The notes beneath the pieces were generated by a model, which saw only the letters and a list, made by a program, of their open reading frames with translations, made no database searches and was not told the DNA's origin. Of a stretch of DNA of 64,000 nt, positions 29,081-38,221 are shown piece by piece (position 1 is the first letter of the stretch; every line of letters starts with the position of its first letter). The translations under genes were made by a program, and so were the position numbers. The stretch is from JAPOUP01 sp965201085 (GTDB lineage: Bacteria; Pseudomonadota; Alphaproteobacteria; Rhodobacterales; Rhodobacteraceae): assembly GCA_965201085.1 (NCBI GenBank), contig CBDAVS010000016.1, positions 248,001-312,000 on the forward strand, given 5' to 3'.

Positions 29081-30634
29081 ATGTCCGTGAGACCGTTCCG
29101 GCTGATGGCCGGCATGTTCACGGTCGGTGCATGGACGCTCGCAAGCCGGGTTCTGGGATTTCTGCGGGATATCCTGATTGTGGCGTTTCTGGGGTCCGGA
29201 CCCGTCGCCGAAGCGTTTCTGGTCGCCTTCGCGCTACCGAACATGTTCAGGCGATTCTTCGCGGAGGGTGCTTTCAACACCGCCTTCGTGCCAATGTTCT
29301 CAAAGAAGCTTGAAGCGAAAGAGAATCCAGAGGAATTCGCGCAGGAGGCGTTTTCGGGTCTGGCGGGCGTTCTCGTCGTCTTCACCGTTATCGCATTGTT
29401 CGCCATGCCCTGGCTTGTTGTGACGATGGCGGGTGGCTTTCTTTCCGACGGGCGGTTCGACCTTGCCGTGAGTTTCGGGCGGATCGCCTTTCCCTATATA
29501 TTGTTTATCTCACTGGCCGCGTTGCTTTCGGGTCTTCTGAACGCGACCCGCCGTTTTGCCGCCGCTGCGGCGGCGCCGACGCTGCTCAATGCGTTCTTCA
29601 TCGCCACACTGTCGCTCGGAGCATGGCTTGGCTGGCCCCTCGGTCTCACATTGGCATGGACGGTACCCGTTGCGGGCCTTGCACAGCTCACGCTTGTCTG
29701 GTTCGCTGCGTCGCGCGCGGGTTTCACGCTGGTTTTCAGGCGTCCGCGCCTTACCCCCGATCTCCGCCGCCTTGCCGTGATCGCAGCGCCCGCCGCCCTA
29801 GCCGGGGGTGTCGTACAGGTGAACCTTTTGGTGGGGCGTCAGGTGGCGAGTTTCTTCGACGGCGCCATTGCGTGGCTGAACGTGGCGGACCGGCTTTACC
29901 AACTTCCGCTTGGCGTCGTCGCCATAGCGATCGGCGTTGTCCTTCTTCCAGACCTGTCCCGCCGCCTTCGCGCCAACGACACCGATGGCGGACGCGAGGC
30001 GTTCAACGCGGCGGCCGGGATCGGCCTTGCGCTGACGGTTCCCGCAGCCGTGGCCCTGGTGGTCATCCCGCTTCCACTTATCGGTGTTCTGTTCCAGCGG
30101 GGCGCGTTCAGCGCCGCCGACAGCGCCGCGACCGCCGCCGCGCTTGCGGTCTACGGCGCCGGGCTGCCCGCATTCGTGCTGCAGAAGGTTCTACAGCCGC
30201 TTTATTTCGTGCGTGAGGACACACGCACACCGCTGCGCCATGCAGTCATCGCGATGTGCGTGAACGCTGTGATCGCTGTCGGGCTCGCTCCAGTGATCGG
30301 GTATCTCGCCGCCGCGATCGGAACATCGGTGGCGGCATGGGCGATGGTGGTTCTGCTCTGGCGTGGTTCGAGAGGCATGGGCGGGGCCACCAGACTGGAC
30401 GACCGATTCATCCATCTATTGCCAAGGATCGTCACCGCCAGCGTGGCAATGGGGGTGGCTTTGCATTTTGTCTCGCTGACGCTTGAGCCCGTTTTCGACC
30501 TTGCTGGCTGGCGCTATGCCGCTCTTGCCGGCCTCGTCGCCATTGGTGCCACTGTGTATTTCGCGGTCGCGCATATTCTGGGTGCACCGCTTCTGAACGA
30601 CTTTCGGCGGACCCGGCGCCGGAAGGGTGGGTAA
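29081..30634 (+). CDS. murJ: Lipid II flippase MurJ
   Basis: MurJ (MviN) moves lipid II across the inner membrane during peptidoglycan synthesis. The 517-residue protein is a polytopic MOP-superfamily membrane protein. It has SRVLGFLRDILIVAFLG near the N-terminus, the FRRFFAEGAFNTAFVPMF signature and about fourteen hydrophobic segments. The start is set at ATG 29081 (MSVRPFRLMAGMFTVG). The frame is open further upstream, but those residues lack membrane character. It lies 205 bp after glnD in the same direction. Confidence 0.93.
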   Translation: MSVRPFRLMAGMFTVGAWTLASRVLGFLRDILIVAFLGSGPVAEAFLVAFALPNMFRRFFAEGAFNTAFVPMFSKKLEAKENPEEFAQEAFSGLAGVLVVFTVIALFAMPWLVVTMAGGFLSDGRFDLAVSFGRIAFPYILFISLAALLSGLLNATRRFAAAAAAPTLLNAFFIATLSLGAWLGWPLGLTLAWTVPVAGLAQLTLVWFAASRAGFTLVFRRPRLTPDLRRLAVIAAPAALAGGVVQVNLLVGRQVASFFDGAIAWLNVADRLYQLPLGVVAIAIGVVLLPDLSRRLRANDTDGGREAFNAAAGIGLALTVPAAVALVVIPLPLIGVLFQRGAFSAADSAATAAALAVYGAGLPAFVLQKVLQPLYFVREDTRTPLRHAVIAMCVNAVIAVGLAPVIGYLAAAIGTSVAAWAMVVLLWRGSRGMGGATRLDDRFIHLLPRIVTASVAMGVALHFVSLTLEPVFDLAGWRYAALAGLVAIGATVYFAVAHILGAPLLNDFRRTRRRKGG

Positions 30635-31164
30635 TCATGGAGACGGTGAAGGGAGTGGCATCGGCGGTTCTTTACGCGGACCAACCGCCAATCAAACCAG
30701 TGCGAAACTGTTTCACCCGTTGGGCACTGACGGGCGAATGTTTTGGGGAAGGATCCACCCTGAAATTGGCTCATCGGAATGTTGGCGGACGAGTTCGACG
30801 TCCGGGAAGGGTCGATTTTCAGAAAGAAGGAACGGCTAGCGGACGCGGCAACTCTCAACCGCTGACTCGACTCGACGTTCGCGGCGGAGGATCCGGAGAC
30901 AGCCTTCAGGTCACCGCATTCGGGGCTCACAGGAACGCGGGCTCGGAAGCGGTCGCAGAAATCGCACCTTGATGTGACAGTGCGCTTACGAAAAATGGAA
31001 CGGCACCTCTTTCGCGCCATCACCGCGAAACCAACTTCGTCGGACCCCGCCCTATCCACAAAGCCAAACCGCTTCCGTAGCCTCTGGCACCCGCCGAAAC
31101 CTACCGTTACGATTCTTCGCGAAAAACCGCTGATTGGTTCGGCAATCCCGATGATGAGAGAACA
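30635..31164. other. Spacer between murJ and the rpn gene
   Basis: The spacer holds the tail of a decayed rpn-like gene (30760-30925). Near 31096-31150 it also holds a roughly 60-bp stretch resembling the sequence 3' of the intact rpn gene (about 32346-32410), both with GATTCTTCNCGA. This repeat suggests a tandem duplication of an rpn unit. No other gene is recognised. Confidence 0.55.
30760..30925 (+). pseudogene. C-terminal remnant of an Rpn-type nuclease gene
   Basis: The frame reads ERLADAATLNR-stop-LDSTFAAEDPETAFRSPH. It aligns with the C-terminus of the intact gene at 31165 (AADTATLDRWLDALLTAENL, then EAVFRSPH). TGA stands where the intact gene has TGG for tryptophan. Only the last 50 or so codons are recognisable. 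It looks like the tail of an upstream tandem copy. Confidence 0.6.
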
Positions 31165-32190
31165 ATGACTGGGAGAACACCTGCCGCTCATGACCAAATA
31201 TTCCGGGTGGTGGTCGAGCATCCCGGGCGCGCAACGCGGCTCGCGCACGGCTGCCTGCCGGACGAAGTCGCCGCCATGATCGCCGACAAGCCGCTGGTGC
31301 GTGTTCCGGAGACCTTCGTTGACGAGGATCTGCGCCTGCATCACGTCGACGCGCTGTTCAAGGGGGAACTCAGGGACGGGCGTCCCGCCTGGGTCTACAT
31401 CCTGTTCGAACACAAATCCTGGCAGAATCCCTGGGCACCGCTGCAGATGCTGCGCTACATCACGCGTATCTGGACATGGCACACACGTCAGAGCGAAGCC
31501 CGTCCCGGTGTCCTGCCTCCGGTGATCCCTATCCTCGTCCATCAGGGACGGCAGCCTTGGTCCGGCCCGCTGTCGGTTCTGGACATGGTCGAGGCCGACG
31601 GTGCACTGGAGAACCTCTCGCGCTCGCTTTCCTGCGTCCTGTGCGACCTTGGTCCGACAGAGGATGCAAAACTTCCGGGTGACCGGGACGTGCAGCCGGT
31701 GCTTTCGGCACTCAAGCATGTCTGGGACCGGGAGGTGCTCGACGAAGTGCTGGACATGATACTGAGGGGTCTGACTGAGGGAGGTGATCTGGAGCTGCTG
31801 GTTGTCAGCTACATTTCCGATGCTTATAGTAATCTCGCCCCCGGGCAGTTGGAGGCCGCACTTCGGAGGGCGAGACCAGAGAGATGGGAGGAACTGTTGG
31901 GACCCGCAGCCGAGGAACTTATCAGGAAATACACGCCCGTGGTGCTTGCCCGGGAAAGAGCCGAGGGTGAAGCAATAGGCGAAGCGAGGGGTGAGGTGAG
32001 AGGCGAAGCGAGGGGCGAAGCGAGGGGTAAGGCGAAGACACTCCTTCGGCAGGCGCGCATCAGATTCGGGAACGTACCGGAGGAGCGCTACGGTCAGATC
32101 ATGGCGGCGGACACGGCGACACTCGACCGCTGGCTCGACGCACTGCTCACGGCTGAGAATCTGGAGGCGGTCTTCAGGTCACCGCACTGA
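31165..32190 (+). CDS. Rpn family recombination-promoting nuclease/putative transposase
   Basis: RpnA-type proteins (transposase_31/YhgA-like) are PD-(D/E)XK DNA endonucleases that promote RecA-independent recombination in E. coli. The 341-residue protein shows the core HVDALFKGEL (aspartate), WVYILFEHKS (E-x-K) and the MLRYITRIW motif near residues 50-105. Its C-terminal region has a charged tandem repeat EARGEVRGEARGEARGKA near residues 273-290, which commonly varies in length between copies. A decayed relative lies immediately upstream. It is not known whether it is mobile. Confidence 0.85.
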   Translation: MTGRTPAAHDQIFRVVVEHPGRATRLAHGCLPDEVAAMIADKPLVRVPETFVDEDLRLHHVDALFKGELRDGRPAWVYILFEHKSWQNPWAPLQMLRYITRIWTWHTRQSEARPGVLPPVIPILVHQGRQPWSGPLSVLDMVEADGALENLSRSLSCVLCDLGPTEDAKLPGDRDVQPVLSALKHVWDREVLDEVLDMILRGLTEGGDLELLVVSYISDAYSNLAPGQLEAALRRARPERWEELLGPAAEELIRKYTPVVLARERAEGEAIGEARGEVRGEARGEARGKAKTLLRQARIRFGNVPEERYGQIMAADTATLDRWLDALLTAENLEAVFRSPH

Positions 32191-32595
32191 CGGGCCTATC
32201 AGGTAGCGGGAGCGGTCATCGGAACCGCACCATTAGGCGGAAGTACGCGTCGACATATTGACCGTGGCCACTTCCTTTGCGCCGCAACCTGTAAATTCTG
32301 CCGCGCAGAACCCTACCGTCTGATACGGATGGTGTCCTTTTCATTCGACACCCGCCTGAAACTTAACGTCACGATTCTTCACGAGGAACAGCGTTTGGCT
32401 CGGCACTCCTGATCCGGCAGTCCGGAAAAACCAAAGATTATCACTATCGACGATATCCGGTTGAAGTCGCACCAAGGTCAGGCTAAGGAGCATTAATCTG
32501 ATCGCCCGAGACCTGTTATGCGATAAAATTGATCCGAGGGATCTGATCGTGGTGGGGTTTCGGGAGTTCTTTGGCGATGGAGTTGAGTGGGAGAC
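32191..32595. other. Intergenic region before tRNA-Lys
   Basis: Around 32346-32410 this stretch resembles the sequence upstream of the rpn gene (31096-31150). No open frame with family motifs is seen. The tRNA promoter is presumably in the last 100 bp, but I could not place a convincing -35/-10 pair. Confidence 0.4.
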
Positions 32596-32671
32596 GGGCC
32601 GTTAGCTCAGTTGGTAGAGCAACTGACTTTTAATCAGTGGGTCGCAGGTTCGAATCCTGCACGGCTCACCA
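32596..32671 (+). tRNA. tRNA-Lys (anticodon UUU), CCA encoded
   Basis: The acceptor stem GGGCCGT pairs with ACGGCTC with one G-U pair. The D-arm contains AGCTCAGTTGGTAGAGC, and the anticodon stem-loop is CTGACTTTTAATCAG with anticodon TTT. The T-arm is GCAGGTTCGAATCCTGC. Discriminator A and encoded CCA end at 32671. Its 3' half is duplicated, inverted and slightly diverged, at 3703-3745. Confidence 0.97.
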
Positions 32672-33298
32672 TTTCCCAAGAGAAAAATCCAATAAAAACA
32701 GGTGCTTGAACGAATGTGCCGGAGAGACCGGCAAGGGCGTCCCGCAGTCGTGTCACCACTATGTCACCAAGTGGTCAGAATTTCACCCGACTTGAATCCA
32801 CTCGGTCCCATCGAATATGTGATCCGCGCAGGCATTTCCGACAGCCCGTTAGACCGGTGACGGAGTCCGGCATGCCCGGAGTTCGGGAAACCGATTGCCT
32901 TCCCAACACAGGACCATCGCGTTTCGATTTGTTCGGGTTCTGCGGTCTTCACGGGTTCCGCGGCGAAACTGACGGGCGGTGGCGAGGCCGTCACGTCGCG
33001 TCCCGGCTTGTTTGACCGTTTCACGGCCTCGACCTAGAGTTCCGGGGTCAACGACCGAACGCGGCCATTGCGGCACTGTTCGCCGGAAACTCCGTCCGAC
33101 GGGAATGACCGTATCCGCGAATCATGAAACCGACCGTGCAGGCCACGCTGAACCGTTCCGGTGACGCGCCGCTGCCGGAGGCGGGTTCCTGATCCGCGAT
33201 GCCCCCACCGGTCGGTGATCGGATTTTTCCGCTGGACCGCGGGAAAGGTGTTCCATGTCCGCCACGATGACTGTATGCTTGTCGTAAACAAAAAAGAA
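32672..33298. other. Intergenic region after tRNA-Lys, no gene recognised
   Basis: About 630 bp with only short, motif-free open frames on either strand. No integrase gene follows the tRNA, as would be expected for an intact tRNA-integrated island. The last 8 bases, AAAAAGAA, are the left target duplication of the next element. Confidence 0.5.
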
Positions 33299-34015
33299 GG
33301 CTCAGTTCCACAATTGCAGCGAATTTCGTCACCGATCCGGCTTTGGTACCGCAATCCGCTGTAATAACGCGATGGATATCAGGAACCGTTTTCGGGGCGA
33401 GGCCCGCATGTTCCTCCTACGCCGCCCATGGGTTCACCATGGACACCATCGAACAGCCACCCGCCCCGCTTTCCCGGTCCGACAGGGCCAGGGCGGCGGG
33501 CGGGTTCGCGTGCCGGAGCCGCGGGCGCACCTTCCCGGCAGGGACAGGTCCCGCAGAAACGGCGCGACCCGCAGGCGGTATGCCGGGCCGATGTCCGGCG
33601 GCCCCGCCCTCCGGAAAACCGCCGCCGGTACGGGGACCGACCCGAAGACGGCGTTCGCATGGCGCCACGGGTCGCCGCGCGCCTTCCGCGGCATGCCGGA
33701 AGGCGAGCCGACCGGCCTGCCGGGGGCTGGATGCCGCTGTCCGACGGCCTGGCGACGGAACATCCCGGCCATCGCCTGGGGTTTTTCCGACACCGCGGTG
33801 CGGACCGGCGTCCTGTCCTGCGGGCGCGGGCCGGGTGGACCGGCGCGCACTCCCGTCCGCGCGGGAGTCGGCGGGCGTGGCGGATTCCGGCCCGTCCCGC
33901 CGCCGGACAGGCTTTTCCCGACGATATCACCCCCTTCGGGAGCGTCAGCGGGCCCAGCGGAGCGCCGCGGGGAGCGGTACCGGACAGCGGAACGCTGCAA
34001 CCGTGGAACTGAGCC
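33299..34015 (+). mobile_element. 717-bp decayed IS with 8-bp target duplication (IS1595-like?)
   Basis: The inverted ends are GGCTCAGTTCCACAATTGC at 33299 and GGCTCAGTTCCACGGTTGC on the other strand from 34015. The 8-bp AAAAAGAA directly flanks both ends (33291-33298 and 34016-34023). The coding strand starts MDTIEQPPAPLSRSDRAR at 33439. Blocks such as QVPQKRRDPQAVCRADVR and TAFAWRHGSPRAFRGMPEGE are spread over three frames. The GG terminus, 8-bp duplication, short length and the WRH..L-RGMP-type block fit the IS1595 family, but the coding part is too decayed for certainty. It is a relative of 5903-6480. Confidence 0.65.
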
Positions 34016-34025
34016 AAAAAGAAAC

Positions 34026-34413
34026 ATGGTGAAGATTCCGAGAAAACCGGGAGTGCTCAACCTCACGCTTGCCGATGCCGCAGAATACGGAGCGGAGGAA
34101 CCGTTCGATCTGGAAGGCGCCCGCCGCGGGCGCCTCAGGGGTCCACTCTGCCTCACCAGCCTGAAGAAGACCGGTTACCTCGACCCTGGGGAGCTCCGCG
34201 AGGACGCCTCACGCCGGGCGACGATGATAACCGCCCTCGCGCTAGGTGAGCGCGAACGCGTAAGCCCCGTCGACAGAGTGTTCATCGGCGGCGTACCTCC
34301 GCTGGCCGAAACGCTGGTGGAATATCTGAACAGGGCCGGTCTGCCCTCGTACTACGCTTTCCTGCAGCAGGTGAACGGCGGGGGCGGATACCGCCAGATA
34401 ATTTCTCTAGATA
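34026..34413 (+). CDS. Hypothetical protein, 3' truncated by ISNCY copy D
   Basis: The 129-codon frame begins MVKIPRKPGVLNLTLADAAE at 34026, directly after the target duplication of the 717-bp IS. It runs into the ISNCY terminal repeat at 34414. Codon use looks like a real gene. I do not recognise the family: the sequence has no obvious motif, membrane segment or signal peptide. GERERVSPVDRVFIGGVPPL and LNRAGLPSYYAFLQQVNGG are the best-formed stretches for a search. The remainder is not found beyond 36136, so DNA was lost or rearranged. Confidence 0.5.
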
Positions 34414-36136
34414 GTGTCTGCCAGAAAACCCCGTGTTTTTCCGGTGACAGGGCCGAATCCGGCGGATTCCGGCTTCACGGGACGGCCGGTGGCGGGAACA
34501 TATGATGAACATCCGGGCCTCCGCCGGCCCGCGGGCACGCCGGTCCGGGCCCCGCAGCGGCGGGGCCTTCCATGGGCCGGTTTACCGGTGGACGCCCCGG
34601 TCAGGCGGCGGCGGGAAGCACGGGGCGCTCCCTCTCCCGCGGCATCAGGCCGGGGCGGTGGACGTTCGCCGCCGGCACGGCCAGCGCCACGGCGCCGGCG
34701 AAACCCTCCTTTCCGTGGCCGCCGACGCGGTCCATGCCGCGGAAAGTCAGGCTGTTGATGGCCGACCCGCCGGCGGCGTGGGCGCGCCGCGCCCCGCGGA
34801 ACGCCTCCCCGCTTTCCCGGACACGGTCCACCTTCGACAGCCTGCCTTTCCGCGGCATGGCGTCGGCTCCAGCATCCCGGCAGGCCCCAGCCGGTCCGGG
34901 GGTCTGTGCGGACCGCCGTCGAAGCTCACCACCGACAGGTCGGGGAACCGGGCCCGCGCCTCCCCGCCCATGGGGACCGCCACGTCCACGTCGCTCCCCT
35001 CCCACATGACGGAACGGTGCGGGAGGAATCCGTGACGGTCCTCAAGGACGCGGACCGGAACGCCGGGCTCCACCGGGACCCCGGCCTTTCCCTTCGATAT
35101 CCAGCGGGTGTGCGGCCCGGATATCGGGTGCACCTTCCCGCGGTGCGGGATCGTCCCGCCCTTCAGGATCCGCCGTCCGATCAGGTCCGCCCGGGGCCTG
35201 ACATGGCCGATGAAGCCCCGGATACTGTCCGATGGGCCCGGGATACCCAACCTGCCGTCGATCTCCGCGCGGCCCGCCTCCGCCCTGTCCGCCAGCTTCA
35301 GGGCGAGCCGGAGCGGCGCCTCCACGTCCCCCGGGCGCGGGTTGGCGGGCCGTGACGTGGCGACACCGGGACAGGGCCTGCGGAGCTTTCCGCAAAGGTA
35401 TTCCTTCCGCCGCCAGCCGCGCGGCCCAGGCCCCCCGCAGGCCCGGGACACGTCCCGGACCATGCACCGCGCCGCGTCCATCGGCAGGCTGCGGTCGGTC
35501 GGATGATGCACGTCGGTCCCGGCCACGAAGGAATGACGGCGGCCGCGCGACGCGGCGCCAGGCTTTTTTCCGGCCACCCCGTGGCCCCTCTCCACGACCA
35601 TCCTTCCGACCTCGGCGGGAAGCTCCGGCGAGGGGAGCGACACGCTGTCAACCGGACGCTGGTATCCGTATCCGTATCCGTCCACGTCCCATGATCCTTG
35701 GCCCGGCCTCCGGCCTTCGCCAGTTCCTGAAGCCGGTCGAAACCGCACCCGGGACCCTGCCTGACCACGCCGGGCACCGGGATGGTCAACGGCTCCATCC
35801 CCGGCCCGCCGACCCGGCGGCTCTTTCCGGGAAGCACCAGCCGACCCGGAAGCCCGGACAGCCGCTTTCGGGTCCCTTCGTCGCTGAAGGGGTACTGGAG
35901 GCCGATCGGGATCGCCGGGATGTCGTCCCTCGAATTCACGGTCGGCCTGATCCTCATGATGTCGGGGGCACCGGGCCTCCGCCGGGTGTCATGGACCTTG
36001 CGCATCGGGGCCTCCTGAAGGGGAGGATTGGCGGATTCCGCGGCATACCCTGAACGCCATATCCGGTGATTCCCCGCAGGGCGGATTCCGTCATTTACCG
36101 CGAAAAATCCCTGACTTGGGGTTTTCTGGCAAACAC
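34414..36136 (-). mobile_element. ISNCY-type insertion sequence, copy D
   Basis: Terminal repeats are GTGTCTGCCAGAAAACCCCG at 34414 and GTGTTTGCCAGAAAACCCC on the other strand from 36136. The length is about 1.72 kb. Flanks do not show an obvious direct repeat. It truncates the hypothetical gene at 34026 and lies 134 bp upstream of the PhyH gene at 36271, so it may have displaced that gene's native promoter region. Confidence 0.8.
34604..36005 (-). pseudogene. ISNCY-type transposase, frameshifted (copy D)
   Basis: It begins MRKVHDTRRRPGAPDIMRIR at 36005. The DDE blocks FVAGTDVHHPTDRSL and FPDLSVVSFDGGPHR are present after a frame change near 35690, with the ISKGKAGVPVE region between them. 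The shared -1 shift precedes MPRKGRLSKVDRVRES, and the last catalytic block reads GGSAINSLTFRGMDRV, without the expected glutamate. Confidence 0.7.
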
Positions 36137-36270
36137 TCTTTTAGATGTTACCGTTTGCCCATCCTTAAACGCCTGCACCGCAGTCGCAGACTGGTTCTTT
36201 CACATCGGATTTCTATGGACTTCGAATAAAACAGGGACTAGGAGATTCCTAGTGGAACGCGAGGATTGGC

Positions 36271-37164
36271 ATGTTAAGTGACGCGCAAATCGCCAGCTAC
36301 CATGAAAACGGGTTTCTACGCATTCCCGACACCTACACAGCCGAAGAGGTCGAACACCTTCGTGCGGACATGGACTGGATGATTGAGACCTGGGCCGAGG
36401 TTGAGTCCGGCTGGTCCGGACCATGGCGTAAAGAGCTGATGGATAGCGAGACCGAGGCCAAAAGCAAATTGATCTCGATGCACGATCTGCATTTTTATTC
36501 GCACGCATGGATGAGTGCCGTAACCAAACCATCCGTCGCCGAAGCCATATCGCAACTATTGACCAGCGACTCCGATGAGTCTGAAGGCGCACCGGTTGAG
36601 CTCCACCATTCCACGATGCACGTCAAACCACCTGAAACGGGCCATCCGTTTCCGATGCATCAGGACTGGGCGTTCTACAAGCATGCCGATGACAGATACA
36701 TTGACGCATTGGTTCACCTTGACGACACGTCCCACGCCAACGGAGAAATCCGTTTTCTGAAAGGGTCCAACAAGCTGGGACCGCTCGACCACATCACTTC
36801 ACACGTCAATGCGGACGGCGAAACCGAGGAATGCACGCCGCAACTATCACAATCCGAATATAGGTTGGAGGACACCGTGGCGGTCCCGGCCAAGGCCGGC
36901 GATCTGGTGCTTTTCAACATCAACACGATTCACGGAAGCCACATAAACACCACCAATGACATGCGCCGCTTGGTGCGGGTCGGTTACAGGCATCCTGCTA
37001 ACGTGCAGACCGAAGGGCAGTCCGTTGGACGGCCGGGCCTCATTATCCATGGGCGGCGCCCGCGTAGTAAGGGTCAGGCCCTGTTCGGAATCGACGGCCC
37101 GGCAAGTGAACATTCCGGAACAAAGGCGCGGTGGCGTCACCGACCGCCAGGCGAGAACCCCTAG
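36271..37164 (+). CDS. Phytanoyl-CoA dioxygenase (PhyH) family oxygenase, copy 1
   Basis: Members are non-heme Fe(II)/2-oxoglutarate oxygenases that hydroxylate small molecules. The 297-residue protein has the metal-binding HQD at residues 130-132 (FPMHQDWAFY). The distal histidine is in NINTIHGSHINTTND, followed by an arginine-rich RLVRVGYRHP segment for 2-oxoglutarate. It starts at ATG 36271 after a GAACGCGAGG-like site. The operator is not seen upstream, where ISNCY copy D lies 134 bp away. It converges with an SDR gene, overlapping by 4 bp. A second PhyH gene lies at 40278. Substrate unknown. Confidence 0.85.
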   Translation: MLSDAQIASYHENGFLRIPDTYTAEEVEHLRADMDWMIETWAEVESGWSGPWRKELMDSETEAKSKLISMHDLHFYSHAWMSAVTKPSVAEAISQLLTSDSDESEGAPVELHHSTMHVKPPETGHPFPMHQDWAFYKHADDRYIDALVHLDDTSHANGEIRFLKGSNKLGPLDHITSHVNADGETEECTPQLSQSEYRLEDTVAVPAKAGDLVLFNINTIHGSHINTTNDMRRLVRVGYRHPANVQTEGQSVGRPGLIIHGRRPRSKGQALFGIDGPASEHSGTKARWRHRPPGENP

Positions 37165-38012
37165 CCGCCTTCGATAACTTTGGACCGCGCGGCCTTCATT
37201 TCGCTCAACTCATCGAACGCCATGCGCGTTGCCGTATGCGCCGCATCGACCACAAGGTTGTGGCCGGATACATGCAGGCTTTCGTCGCTGCCAAGGTAAA
37301 CGGCTGCATAGGCAATATCATCGGGCACCCCGGGGCGTCCCTGCGGGCGATTTTCCACCCACCATTGATTCAATCGCTCCATACGGGCCTGATTTTCTTC
37401 CGCGCTCTGCGTTTTCCCGCCACCCCAGAATATCGGCGTTGTGATCGCGCCCGGCGAAATACAATTCACCCGCACACCGTGGCCGATCAATTCCGTGGCC
37501 CAAACCTTGGTCACATGGATCATCCCCGCCTTACAGGCGGAATAGACGGCCGACGATCCGTCGGTGGTGATACCGCCGGTGCTGCCGTTGTTGATGATGG
37601 ACCCACTGCCCTGAACTTTCATGATCGGGCCAACATATTTGGCGGTCAGAAAACAAGCCCCGACCAGGGTCCAAATGTCGACTAGAAATTCGTCGGAGTT
37701 GAAGTCTTCTACCAGCGTGTACTCGCGCCCGAATCCCGCGTTGTTGAACAGGATATCGACCCGGCCCCACCTTTCGACCGTCGCTTCGACCAGAGCGGCC
37801 ACGTCAGGTTCCTTGGTCACGTCCGCTGCTGTGAAAGCCGCATTCTCTCCAAGGCGTTCAACGATGGCCTGCCCCGCATCCTGACGACGTCCGCTTACCA
37901 TCACGCGTGCGCCTTCGGACACGTACAGCTCTGCCGTGGCCGCGCCCATGCCGCTGGTGCTGCCGGTGATGATTGCGACTTTTCCGGCTAGTCGACCCTG
38001 TTTTGCCGCCAT
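37161..38012 (-). CDS. Short-chain dehydrogenase/reductase (SDR)
   Basis: The 283-residue classical SDR has TGSTSGMGAATA at the cofactor site, DILFNNAGFG (the NNAG motif), the catalytic serine in NNGSTGG, and YSACK at the active site. The start MAAKQGRLAGKVAIITG lies 116 bp from operator site 2 in the divergent promoter region shared with the HpcH/HpaI aldolase gene. It is probably controlled by that site. The reaction is an NAD(P)-dependent alcohol/ketone conversion. Substrate unknown. Confidence 0.85.
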   Translation of the reverse strand: MAAKQGRLAGKVAIITGSTSGMGAATAELYVSEGARVMVSGRRQDAGQAIVERLGENAAFTAADVTKEPDVAALVEATVERWGRVDILFNNAGFGREYTLVEDFNSDEFLVDIWTLVGACFLTAKYVGPIMKVQGSGSIINNGSTGGITTDGSSAVYSACKAGMIHVTKVWATELIGHGVRVNCISPGAITTPIFWGGGKTQSAEENQARMERLNQWWVENRPQGRPGVPDDIAYAAVYLGSDESLHVSGHNLVVDAAHTATRMAFDELSEMKAARSKVIEGG

Positions 38013-38127
38013 TGTCCAATTCCCTTCCTTCTACAAGCTTCTTTCCAGATCCAACGCGCTGCCCGCCGACCGGATTTAGATTCCACTCGAATTTCCGCCC
38101 ACGTTACTGTTCAGTCTCCAAATTTGC

Positions 38128-38145
38128 AATTTGGCATGCCAAAAT
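38128..38145. promoter_or_regulatory. Palindromic operator, site 2 (AATTTGGCATGCCAAAAT)
   Basis: This 18-bp site deviates from a perfect palindrome at one pair. It is centred in the divergent region between the SDR gene (start 38012) and the aldolase gene (start 38222), so it can control both. It matches sites 1, 3 and 4 over the GG-CATG-CC core. Confidence 0.8.
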
Positions 38146-38221
38146 AAGATTTATGGACCTCGTGCTTCTTGACCTCAACCCGGCTTGATGCAGAGTTGAC
38201 CTAGCATCCTTGGGGGTAAAA

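Noticed and set aside
30514..31719. 401-residue minus-strand open frame over murJ's end and the rpn gene
   Set aside because: It is antisense to two well-supported genes and has no recognisable domain.
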